Of a stretch of 64,000 nt of DNA, positions 57,244 through 64,000 are shown one piece after another (within the stretch, counting starts at the first letter, position 1; every line of letters starts with the position of its first letter). The position numbers were made by a program, and so were the translations under genes. Source of the stretch: Mesorhizobium sp. LHD-90 (GTDB lineage Bacteria; Pseudomonadota; Alphaproteobacteria; Rhizobiales; Rhizobiaceae). Location of the stretch: NCBI RefSeq assembly GCF_030929505.1, contig NZ_JAVFVV010000001.1:372001-436000 (forward strand). The letters run 5' to 3'. The notes beneath the pieces are model-generated. The model was not told the DNA's origin. It ran no database searches and worked only from the letters and a program-made list of their open reading frames with translations.

Positions 57244-58353
57244 ATGCGGATCGAACACATCAACATCTATGGCGTAGTGCTTCCGGTCGTGGGCGGTCCG
57301 TATCGCATGGCCAGCGCGACGGTGAATGGTCTGGACAGCACGCTCGTGGAGATCGTTGCCGACAACGGACTCTCCGGATGGGGCGAAACGTGCCCGATCG
57401 GACCGGTCTATCAGCCGCACCACGCGCTGGGCGCACGGGCAGCGCTCGAAGAGATTTGCCCCGGCTTGGTCGGCGCCGACGCGACCTCGACCCGCACCGT
57501 CGCGATTCGCATGGATTCGCGGCTGACAGGACACGGATACGCAAAGGCCGCCGTCGACATCGCCCTCATGGATCTCCTGGGCAGGCATCTCGGCGTATCG
57601 GTGGGGACGCTGTTGGGTGGCGCGGTCACCGACCGGGTGCCGAGCTACTATTCCACCATCGTCGGCCAGCCTGACGACACCGCCCGGATCGCGCGCGAGA
57701 AGGTCGAGAAGGGCTATCCGCGGCTGCAGATCAAGGTCGGCGGGAAAAACCTGGAGCAGGACGCCGAGACGGTCCACAAGGTTTGGGAGGCGGTTGGTCA
57801 CCGCGTTCGATTCGCCGTCGACGGCAACCGCGGCATGACGGCGGCCTACGCGCTACAGTTCGACCTTCTCTGCGAGGGCATCCCCTTCGTGCTTGAGCAG
57901 CCCTGCAATACGATGGAGGAAAACCAGGGCTTGAAGGGGCGCATCCGGCGTCCTCTGTATCTCGATGAGAGTACGGAAGATCTCAATGCGGTCCTGCGCG
58001 CAATCGCCACCGGCATGGCGGACGGGTTCGGTTTCAAGGTGACCCGGCTCGGCGGACTGACGAAGGCTGCCGTCGCGCGCGACCTTTGCGCCATCCGATC
58101 GTTGCCGCATAGCTGTGACGACGCGTGGGGTGGAGACGTCATTGCGGCGGCCTGCGTGCATCTCGGCTCGACCGTGGAGCCGCGTCGGTTCGAAGGCGCC
58201 TGGATAGCGCAGGAATACATCGAAGGCCACTACGACCGTGAGAATCCGGTCCTCATAGAGGGTGGTCACATCAAGGTGCCCAAAGGCCCTGGGCTGGGTG
58301 TGCGGCCTGACAAGGCAAGCTTGGGAAATCCGATCGCGACCTACGGGCGATGA
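57244..58353 (+). CDS. Enolase-superfamily racemase/epimerase, proline-betaine epimerase (HpbD)-like
   Basis: 369 aa. Muconate-lactonising-enzyme-type barrel: Lys164 (LQIKVGG), metal ligands Asp193 (AVDGNR), Glu218 (LEQP), Asp241 (LDES), and acid/base Lys265 (GFGFKVTRLGG). Diagnostic HpbD-like segments are GWGETCPIGPVYQPHHALGA and LPHSCDDAWGGDVIAAAC. HpbD 2-epimerises 4-hydroxyproline betaine and proline betaine. The match is from memory of that family; a different N-modified amino acid is possible. It begins 8 bp after the ProC-like gene. Confidence 0.87.
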   Translation: MRIEHINIYGVVLPVVGGPYRMASATVNGLDSTLVEIVADNGLSGWGETCPIGPVYQPHHALGARAALEEICPGLVGADATSTRTVAIRMDSRLTGHGYAKAAVDIALMDLLGRHLGVSVGTLLGGAVTDRVPSYYSTIVGQPDDTARIAREKVEKGYPRLQIKVGGKNLEQDAETVHKVWEAVGHRVRFAVDGNRGMTAAYALQFDLLCEGIPFVLEQPCNTMEENQGLKGRIRRPLYLDESTEDLNAVLRAIATGMADGFGFKVTRLGGLTKAAVARDLCAIRSLPHSCDDAWGGDVIAAACVHLGSTVEPRRFEGAWIAQEYIEGHYDRENPVLIEGGHIKVPKGPGLGVRPDKASLGNPIATYGR

Positions 58354-58481
58354 GCCGCCACGGAACCCATGCACGATGCGCCTCAACGGTATCGGCATAG
58401 CGAATTGCATTTTTGGAATTGGCATTCGCCGGCCGGCATTGGCATCAATCGGGAAGGTCGGCGATACGCTGACAACCGAGG

Positions 58482-59357
58482 ATGTCCAAATTGGCGCAAG
58501 TCTATTGCAATCGACGTTACATGCCCGAAGGCGAGGCGCGCATCGGCCTGTTCGATCGCGGGTTCCTCTTCGCGGACGCCGTGTACGAGGTGACCGCCGT
58601 GATCGGCGGCAGAATGATAGACAATGACTTCCACCTCGGCCGCCTGCAGCGATCGCTTGCCGAGATTGGCATTCCCATGCCCATGTCGCTTGCCGAGATT
58701 GAAGCCGTCCAACTGGAACTCGTCTCGCGCAACGGGCTGGACGAAGGGACGGTCTATCTCCAGGTTTCGCGCGGCGAAGCCGAACGCGACTTCCTGTTTC
58801 CGGATGATATCGAGCCCACCTTCATCGCCTTCACAAGCGCCCGCAAGCTGACGGGGACCAAGGCCCAGGCCGAAGGCATCGCCGTCGATCTCGCCCCCGA
58901 TCCGCGTTGGGCGCGGCGGGACATAAAAACCGTCATGCTGCTGGGGCAGGTCCTGGCAAAGCGTGCCGCAAGCCAGGGCGGCTTCAACGACGTCTGGTTT
59001 GTCGAAGACGGGTTGGTGACCGAAGGCGCTTCCGCGACGGCGTTTATTGTGACAGGCGACGGCCGCGTCGTGACACGCGCCAATTCCCGGACCATCCTGC
59101 CCGGCTGCACGCGACGGGCGCTGGAGCGTCTATGCGACAGCACGGGTATCGTCTTGGAAGAGCGGGCGTTCTCGCCCGAGGAAGCATTTTCGGCGGCGGA
59201 AGCGTTCCACACCTCTGCCTCCAGCCTGGTTACACCCGTCGTCCAGATCGCCGGCCACCGGATCGGAAACGGCCAGCCTGGCCCGTTGACATGCCGCCTG
59301 CAGGAAATCTACCTGCGGGCAGCTTTTGGAGAGCCGAACCGGAGTGCCGCGGAATGA
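58482..59357 (+). CDS. Class IV PLP aminotransferase, D-amino-acid aminotransferase-like
   Basis: 291 aa. Fold type IV: VYEVTAVIGGRMIDNDFHLG, catalytic Lys149 (RRDIKTVMLLGQ), PLP-ring Glu181 (VTEGASATAFIV) and the C-terminal TSASSLVTPVVQIAGHRIGNG. The D-alanine/D-amino-acid transaminase (Dat) subgroup is favoured over branched-chain enzymes by DRGFLFADAVYEV. It would deaminate a D-amino acid, fitting the epimerase and the D-aminopeptidase-type peptidases around it. It lies 128 bp after the epimerase. Confidence 0.88.
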   Translation: MSKLAQVYCNRRYMPEGEARIGLFDRGFLFADAVYEVTAVIGGRMIDNDFHLGRLQRSLAEIGIPMPMSLAEIEAVQLELVSRNGLDEGTVYLQVSRGEAERDFLFPDDIEPTFIAFTSARKLTGTKAQAEGIAVDLAPDPRWARRDIKTVMLLGQVLAKRAASQGGFNDVWFVEDGLVTEGASATAFIVTGDGRVVTRANSRTILPGCTRRALERLCDSTGIVLEERAFSPEEAFSAAEAFHTSASSLVTPVVQIAGHRIGNGQPGPLTCRLQEIYLRAAFGEPNRSAAE

Positions 59358-59388
59358 GCCGCACTTGCCCGACAAGCGGGATGTGAGA

Positions 59389-60417
59389 ATGGGAGCCGCG
59401 CGGGATCTCGGTCTTGGCGTGGGCCGGCTGGCGCCTGGCCTGAACAACGCGATCACCGATGTGCCGGGGGTTCTGGTCGGCCACAAGACGATCGTCGCAG
59501 ACGGGCTGGCCACCGGCGTCACGGCTGTCCTGCCTCATGGCGGCGATCTGTTCAGATCGAAGGTCAGGGCAGCGGTCGAGGTCATCAACGGTTTCGGCAA
59601 GTCTGCCGGGCTCATGCAACTGGCCGAGTTGGGCACGATCGAGACGCCGATCCTCCTGACGAATACGTTCTCGGTCGCGCCCTGCGTCGAAGCGCTGATC
59701 AGGCGCGCCATTGCCGCCAATCCGCAGATCGGGCGCGAAACCGGCACGGTCAACCCTGTCGTGTGCGAATGCAACGACGGTGGCATCAACGATATTCAGG
59801 CAATGGCGGTCAGCCGGCAGGACGCCGAGATTGCGCTGGACGCCGCGAGCGCCGGCCCGGTCGAACAGGGCAGCATCGGCGCTGGCGCCGGAATGACGTC
59901 GTTTGGGTTCAAGGCCGGCATTGGCAGCGCGTCCCGGACCGTCAAGATCGGGAGCCGCGTCTTCACGCTAGGCGCCCTGGTCTTGTCCAACTTTGGCAGG
60001 GCAGGGGATCTGATCCTCCCGGATGGGCGCAGAGCCGATCCCAAAGGGCTCAAGTCGCCTGAAAGCGGGTCGATCATCGTCATTCTCGGCACGGACATCC
60101 CGCTCGACGACAGGCAACTGAACCGGGTTGCACGCCGCGGCGGTGCCGGCATCGCACGCCTGGGCTCGTTCTGGGGACATGGCAGCGGCGACATCGCCAT
60201 CGCCTTCACGACCGCCGATCCCTTGCCGCACGTCCAGTCTTCGCCATTCAACTCGATTGAACGTCTCGATGACAGGTACATCGACCTGGTTTTCGAAGCG
60301 GCTGTGGAAGCCACGGCCGAGGCCGTGCTGAACGCGCTGTGCGCCGCGAAAAGTACGGTCGGGCGAAATGGCCGCAGGTTTCCGGCGTTGGGCGACTGGT
60401 TGGGGGAGCGCGGATGA
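59389..60417 (+). CDS. P1 family peptidase (DmpA/BapA type)
   Basis: 342 aa from the ATG at 59389; GTG at 59383 is an alternative. The N-terminus reads NNAITDVPGVLVGHKTI; the self-cleavage site with N-terminal nucleophile is Gly227-Ser228 in ESGSIIVILGTDIPL. Other family segments are NDGGINDIQAMAV and GSIGAGAGMTSFGFKAG. P1 peptidases release N-terminal D-, beta- or L-residues from small peptides or amides. It overlaps the M55 gene by ATGA. Confidence 0.9.
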   Translation: MGAARDLGLGVGRLAPGLNNAITDVPGVLVGHKTIVADGLATGVTAVLPHGGDLFRSKVRAAVEVINGFGKSAGLMQLAELGTIETPILLTNTFSVAPCVEALIRRAIAANPQIGRETGTVNPVVCECNDGGINDIQAMAVSRQDAEIALDAASAGPVEQGSIGAGAGMTSFGFKAGIGSASRTVKIGSRVFTLGALVLSNFGRAGDLILPDGRRADPKGLKSPESGSIIVILGTDIPLDDRQLNRVARRGGAGIARLGSFWGHGSGDIAIAFTTADPLPHVQSSPFNSIERLDDRYIDLVFEAAVEATAEAVLNALCAAKSTVGRNGRRFPALGDWLGERG

Positions 60418-61214
60418 GGGTTTTCATCTCGGCCGATATCGAAGGCACGGCAGGCATCCTGTCCTGGGACGAAACGGAAAGAACGCACGCGGACTACGCG
60501 GAATTTCGTGCGCTGATGACCGCGGAGGTGCTGGCCGCCTGCGAGGGCGCGCGGGCTGCCGGCGCGACCGAGATCGTCATCAAGGATGCACATGACAGTG
60601 GGCGCAACCTTATTCTCGAGCGGTTGCCTGCTTATGCGCGCATCGTGAGGGGCTGGTCTGGGCATCCGGACGCGATGATGTTCGGGGTCGACGAAAGCTT
60701 CGATGCCGCGCTCTATACGGGCTATCATTCCAAGGCAGGAACCGAAGACAACCCGCTCGCCCACACGTCGACATTGCGCATTTCGCGGCTGACCCTGAAT
60801 GGAGAAACAGCCTCGGAGTTCACTTTGAATGCACTATGCGCGGCGCGTTACGGCGTGCCTTCGCTCTTTCTTTCCGGCGACGAAGGCATTTGCGCGGACG
60901 CCAAAGCCCTCGTTCCGGGGATCGCCACGGTCGGGACCCTCAAGGGCGTCGGCGCGGCTACGATCTCGCTAACGCCGGCGGCGGCGCGTGCCGCCATATG
61001 CGAGGGCGTCGAAAGGGCGCTGCGCGACAAGGCGCGGCAAGCCGTGCCCCGGATCCCTGAAAACATCGAGATCGTCATCGAATTCAGCAATCCCGCCGAT
61101 GCCTACCGTGCCTCCTGGTATCCCGGCGTGCGCCGGCACGGGCCGCGCGCCGTCGCGTTTCGATCGGACGATTTTTTCGAGGTGCTGCGCGCCTTTCGCT
61201 TCATGAAAAGCTGA
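60414..61214 (+). CDS. M55 family D-aminopeptidase (DppA-like)
   Basis: 266 aa. Zinc-binding signature FISADIEGTAG with Asp8 and Glu10, further ligands in KDAHDSGRNL and TGYHSKAGTEDNPLAHTST. DppA in Bacillus is a self-compartmentalised D-aminopeptidase. The ATG at 60414 is coupled to the P1 peptidase. Its 3' end overlaps the convergent LysR gene by 14 bp. It likely hydrolyses D-residue-containing dipeptides in the cytoplasm. Confidence 0.92.
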   Translation: MRVFISADIEGTAGILSWDETERTHADYAEFRALMTAEVLAACEGARAAGATEIVIKDAHDSGRNLILERLPAYARIVRGWSGHPDAMMFGVDESFDAALYTGYHSKAGTEDNPLAHTSTLRISRLTLNGETASEFTLNALCAARYGVPSLFLSGDEGICADAKALVPGIATVGTLKGVGAATISLTPAAARAAICEGVERALRDKARQAVPRIPENIEIVIEFSNPADAYRASWYPGVRRHGPRAVAFRSDDFFEVLRAFRFMKS

Positions 61215-62148
61215 AGCCGTTCGCTGCCAACGCCCTGGACGCCTGCCAGAGCGCTTCCACCATGGTGCTGCGCGTCTTCTCCGAGCTGCGATACAACCGG
61301 ATCTCAAGGTCGAGCGTCCAGGTGCGGTCATTCGAGCAGGCCACAAGACTGCCATTGGAGATGTCTGACGCGACCAGGCTTTCCGGTAGCCAGCAAATGC
61401 CGGCGCCCGTCAGTGCCAGTTCCTTGAGGCCCGCACTGATCGTGCTTTCATGCACCGTCTGGCGCCGGAACGGCGAGTGCTTCGAGAAGAGGCTGCCGAG
61501 CGCGACGCCGAAGAATGAGCTGTGACCATAGCCCAGATAGGGCAGGGCGAGTTTCGCCGTGTTTGGATGGTCCAGAATTCCTGCCGCAGGGGCAACCGAC
61601 TTGTCGAGGCGCAGTTGCGGCGCGGCGACGGGGATGAGGCGGTCCGATCCGATCGCCAGATAGGCAAACTTGTCGCGGTCGAGGTGGAACGGCACTTCGC
61701 GGTGCGCATAGGTCAGGAAGAAGTCGGCTTCGCCGTCGGTCAGTGCAGCCAAGTTCGCCTCGATGCCGCCTCTGTCGGCTATGAAGGATGTGCCGAACTT
61801 GTGGGTGTTCCGCTGCAACTCCCGCAGCCAGACCGGAAAGAATGTGATGGTCAATGTGTGAAGGGCCGCAAACCGTACGAGCCCCTGCTCCGCGGGCGGG
61901 CGCAGCGATTCGCGCACCGAATAGAACATCCTGATCGCGTCTTGCGCCATCGGCAGAAAGTTGCGCCCGGCCGGCGTCAGTTCGGCCGGCATGGTGGCGC
62001 GGCTGATGAGCGGCGCTCCGATCCATGTCTCGAGCTGCTTGATGCGCCGGCTGAAGGCGGGCTGGGTAACATTGCGGATTTCGGCCGCCCGCGAAAAGCT
62101 CGACGTTTCCGCAAGCGTCACAAAATCTTCGAGCCATTTGATCTCCAC
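61201..62148 (-). CDS. LysR family regulator
   Basis: 315 aa from a GTG at 62148 with GGAGG 7 bp upstream; the in-frame ATG at 62190 lacks one and would add 14 residues. HTH: WLEDFVTLAETSSFSRAAEI, RNVTQPAFSRRIKQLETWIG. The effector domain follows. It is divergent from the amidohydrolase with a perfect 15-bp palindrome between them, and converges on the M55 gene. It likely controls the amidohydrolase operon. Confidence 0.92.
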   Translation of the reverse strand: MEIKWLEDFVTLAETSSFSRAAEIRNVTQPAFSRRIKQLETWIGAPLISRATMPAELTPAGRNFLPMAQDAIRMFYSVRESLRPPAEQGLVRFAALHTLTITFFPVWLRELQRNTHKFGTSFIADRGGIEANLAALTDGEADFFLTYAHREVPFHLDRDKFAYLAIGSDRLIPVAAPQLRLDKSVAPAAGILDHPNTAKLALPYLGYGHSSFFGVALGSLFSKHSPFRRQTVHESTISAGLKELALTGAGICWLPESLVASDISNGSLVACSNDRTWTLDLEIRLYRSSEKTRSTMVEALWQASRALAANGFSFS

Positions 62149-62486
62149 CCGGCCCCCTCCATAGCGTCCCGACCTTCGAGCAGGCCACATCCGGCAAAAT
62201 ATCTCATTCTAATTGCAATGTTATGCAAATTTTGCATGAGTGCTTGCGAAAACCGAATTGGCCATGCGGCCACGGACACCGCAACGTAGGCAAAACGAAC
62301 AAGCCGGCAGCCGAAGCCGGCGTTCGGAGGGCGAACAATCTCGAATTCCTGCGTCGATCTGTCGGAGGCTCCACTCGTCGCAGACGCAAGGCAATTTGCT
62401 GTGCAGCCTATCGACGAGGGCAGGGTGGCATTTCTCGCCAACCATTGCTGGTGACGTTCGGTCGCCGGGAGGAAGAAAAGGGTAAT
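62149..62486. other. Divergent promoter region lysR / amidohydrolase
   Basis: 338 bp without a gene. It holds the palindrome at 62223-62237 and AT-rich DNA near 62200-62240; the plus-strand half (62280-62486) shows GCCGGC repeats (62312-62330) and GGGAGGAAG just before the amidohydrolase start. Confidence 0.55.
62223..62237. promoter_or_regulatory. LysR-type operator (T-N11-A palindrome)
   Basis: ATGCAAA-T-TTTGCAT is a perfect 15-bp dyad of the T-N11-A type used by LysR regulators. It lies 75 bp upstream of the LysR start, in an AT-rich patch. The arrangement fits autoregulation and control of the divergent amidohydrolase. Confidence 0.7.
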
Positions 62487-64000
62487 ATGAACTCCATGAA
62501 CCAGGCCGATCTTGTTCTGCACGGCGGCAAAATCTGGACCGGCTATGGAAATCCGGTCGCGGAGGCGATCGCGGTCGGGGGCAACACGGTGTTGGCCAGC
62601 GGCTCGAACACCGCCATCAAGACGCTGATCGGGCCCGGAACCAAGGTTGTCGATCTGGCCGGGCGTTTCGCGATGCCAGGTCTGAACGATGCGCATCTGC
62701 ATCTGATCTCGACAGGACTGCTGCGCGGCAAGGTCGATGCGACGCCGGATGCCGCGCCGACCCGCGGCGCGTTGATGGCCGCGTTGCAGGCGCGTGCCGC
62801 CGAAACGCCGAAAGGCGGCTGGGTAACGGCGCGCGGATTTGACCAGACCCGTTATGCCGATGGATTGATGCCCACCGTGCAGGAACTGGATGCCGCTCTG
62901 CCGGATCATCCGGTTTCGGTCACGCGCGCCTGCGGCCACATCACGGTTGCGAACTCGCGGGCGCTGGCGCTGGCGGGGATCCACGTCGACACGCCCGATC
63001 CGGACGGTGGTGTGATCGGGCGGGAGAACGGCCAGCTCACCGGAATGCTGGCGGAGAACGCGCAGAACCTCGTCTACGATGTCCAGCCGACACCGTCTCT
63101 TGCCGAGATCGTCGACGCCATCGAAGCGGGCGGCCAGCACCTGCTGCAGTTCGGCATCACCTCCTGCATGGATGCCGCAGTCGGCCAGATCGACGGAATG
63201 ACCGAGATCGATGCTTACCGGCAGGCCGAGAAAAGCGGCCGGCTGCCGGTCCGGGTCTGGGCGACGCTACTGGGCGATCCCGGTTCGTCCATCGTTGAGC
63301 CCTGTCATGCCATGGGCCTCATCACGGGCATTGGCAGCGACATGTTCCGCATCGGCGGCGTGAAAGTGTTCACCGACGGCTCGGCGGGTGGCCGCACGGC
63401 GTGGATGCGCCGGCCCTATGTCGGCCAACCAGACAATTTCGGTGTCCGGATGCTGCCCGATGCCCAGTTGTTCGAACTGGTCGACCGCTATACCGCGATG
63501 GGCTACACCATGGTCTGCCATGGCATCGGCGATGCCGCCATCGACCAGCTCGTGCGCGCCTATGAGCGCGTGCGCGCCGCCAACCCGGACCACGAACGCC
63601 GCCACCGGATCGAGCATTGCGGCTATGTCGACGATGCCCTCAACCGGCGGATGCTCAAGGCGGGTATCCTGCCCGCGCCGCAGCAGGCGTTCATCTACGA
63701 TTTCGGCGACGCCTATGTCTCGGTTCTGGGGCCCGAGCGCGGACTCTCCTCCTATCCGATCGCGACCTGGGACCGTCTGGGCATGAAGCCGTCCACCGGC
63801 AGCGACTCGCCCGTCTGCTCGCCCAATCCCTTCCCGGATCTTTACGCCATGCTTACGCGCAAGACGCACAAGGGCACGGTGATGGACGCTTCCGAGATCC
63901 TTGGGCCAGAAGAGGCTTTGCGGGCCTATACCGAGCATGGAGCCTATTCCCAGGGCGCGGAACGGGTGAAGGGCAGGCTGGAGCCCGGGATGCTGGCGGA
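62487..64000 (+). CDS. YtcJ/NfdA-like metal-dependent amidohydrolase, partial (3' end outside window)
   Basis: About 504 residues are visible. The first metal motif is DAHLHL (His70, His72). Further segments are GGVKVFTDGSAGGRTAWM, VCHGIGDAAID, RIEHCGYVDD and TGSDSPVCSP, the amidohydrolase_3 pattern known from N-substituted formamide deformylase and YtcJ. It probably hydrolyses an N-acyl or cyclic amide. The ATG at 62487 follows GGAGGAAG; a second ATG at 62496 is possible. Confidence 0.88.
   Translation, partial: MNSMNQADLVLHGGKIWTGYGNPVAEAIAVGGNTVLASGSNTAIKTLIGPGTKVVDLAGRFAMPGLNDAHLHLISTGLLRGKVDATPDAAPTRGALMAALQARAAETPKGGWVTARGFDQTRYADGLMPTVQELDAALPDHPVSVTRACGHITVANSRALALAGIHVDTPDPDGGVIGRENGQLTGMLAENAQNLVYDVQPTPSLAEIVDAIEAGGQHLLQFGITSCMDAAVGQIDGMTEIDAYRQAEKSGRLPVRVWATLLGDPGSSIVEPCHAMGLITGIGSDMFRIGGVKVFTDGSAGGRTAWMRRPYVGQPDNFGVRMLPDAQLFELVDRYTAMGYTMVCHGIGDAAIDQLVRAYERVRAANPDHERRHRIEHCGYVDDALNRRMLKAGILPAPQQAFIYDFGDAYVSVLGPERGLSSYPIATWDRLGMKPSTGSDSPVCSPNPFPDLYAMLTRKTHKGTVMDASEILGPEEALRAYTEHGAYSQGAERVKGRLEPGMLA

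Noticed and set aside
62118-63140. 340-codon minus-strand frame opposite the amidohydrolase
   Set aside because: Antisense shadow across the LysR/amidohydrolase promoter; no family resemblance.

Overview
The window reads as a chromosomal segment of a GC-rich alphaproteobacterium of the Hyphomicrobiales (Rhizobiales), most like the Mesorhizobium/Phyllobacteriaceae group. The basis is the lysC-ptsP-prfA-prmC-DUF4167-clpB order, a DUF1127 protein, rhizobial-type hairpin repeats and the overall gene content. The placement is inferred from gene order and protein character; no database was searched.

Region 1 (1-5.9 kb) is a tightly overlapping minus-strand operon: CDP-alcohol phosphatidyltransferase, alpha/beta hydrolase-methyltransferase, PAP2-dual-specificity phosphatase, small membrane protein, acyltransferase and CdsA-like cytidylyltransferase. 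It resembles an enlarged E. coli ynbABCD locus. A divergent TetR regulator and three copies of a dyad operator control it. Region 2 (6-12.6 kb) holds unrelated single genes: DUF1127, an orphan BrnA-type antitoxin, DUF423, a PhyH dioxygenase, a yiaWV-like membrane-fusion pair, a frameshifted Hint-domain gene and a DUF1254 protein. Region 3 (12.8-19.7 kb) is the MoxR-DUF58-DUF4350-DUF4129-SpoIIM-RDD operon, translationally coupled throughout, with a divergent membrane protein gene.

Region 4 (19.8-29.5 kb) is nitrate assimilation: nasT-nasS, then a sigma-54 promoter and an ANTAR-type antitermination leader (two hexaloop hairpins overlapping a terminator), then a nitrate porter, nirB, nirD and nasA. 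A hicAB toxin-antitoxin pair sits antisense between nirD and nasA. Region 5 (29.5-35.8 kb) is a ytfQRT-yjfF-like sugar (galactofuranose-type) ABC importer with its LacI regulator and a clear promoter/operator.

Region 6 (36.7-47 kb) is core: tRNA-Arg(CCU), lysC, ptsP, prfA, prmC, DUF4167 and clpB. A 272-bp element with 33-bp terminal inverted repeats lies between a possible heat-shock promoter and clpB.

Region 7 (47-64 kb) is the most interesting part. A minus-strand operon encodes a non-pyrrolysine MttB-family methyltransferase, an OYE-type N-methylproline/dimethylglycine demethylase-like flavoprotein, an orphan solute-binding protein and a corrinoid protein. A LysR gene lies between it and a plus-strand operon encoding a second OYE flavoprotein, a ProC-like reductase, a proline-betaine-epimerase-like enolase-superfamily enzyme, a D-amino-acid-aminotransferase-like PLP enzyme, a DmpA-type P1 peptidase and a DppA-type M55 peptidase. 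A second LysR gene, a palindromic operator and a YtcJ-like amidohydrolase follow. I infer a catabolic island for quaternary or N-methylated (possibly D-configured or peptide-bound) amino acids such as proline betaine, using corrinoid-dependent demethylation.
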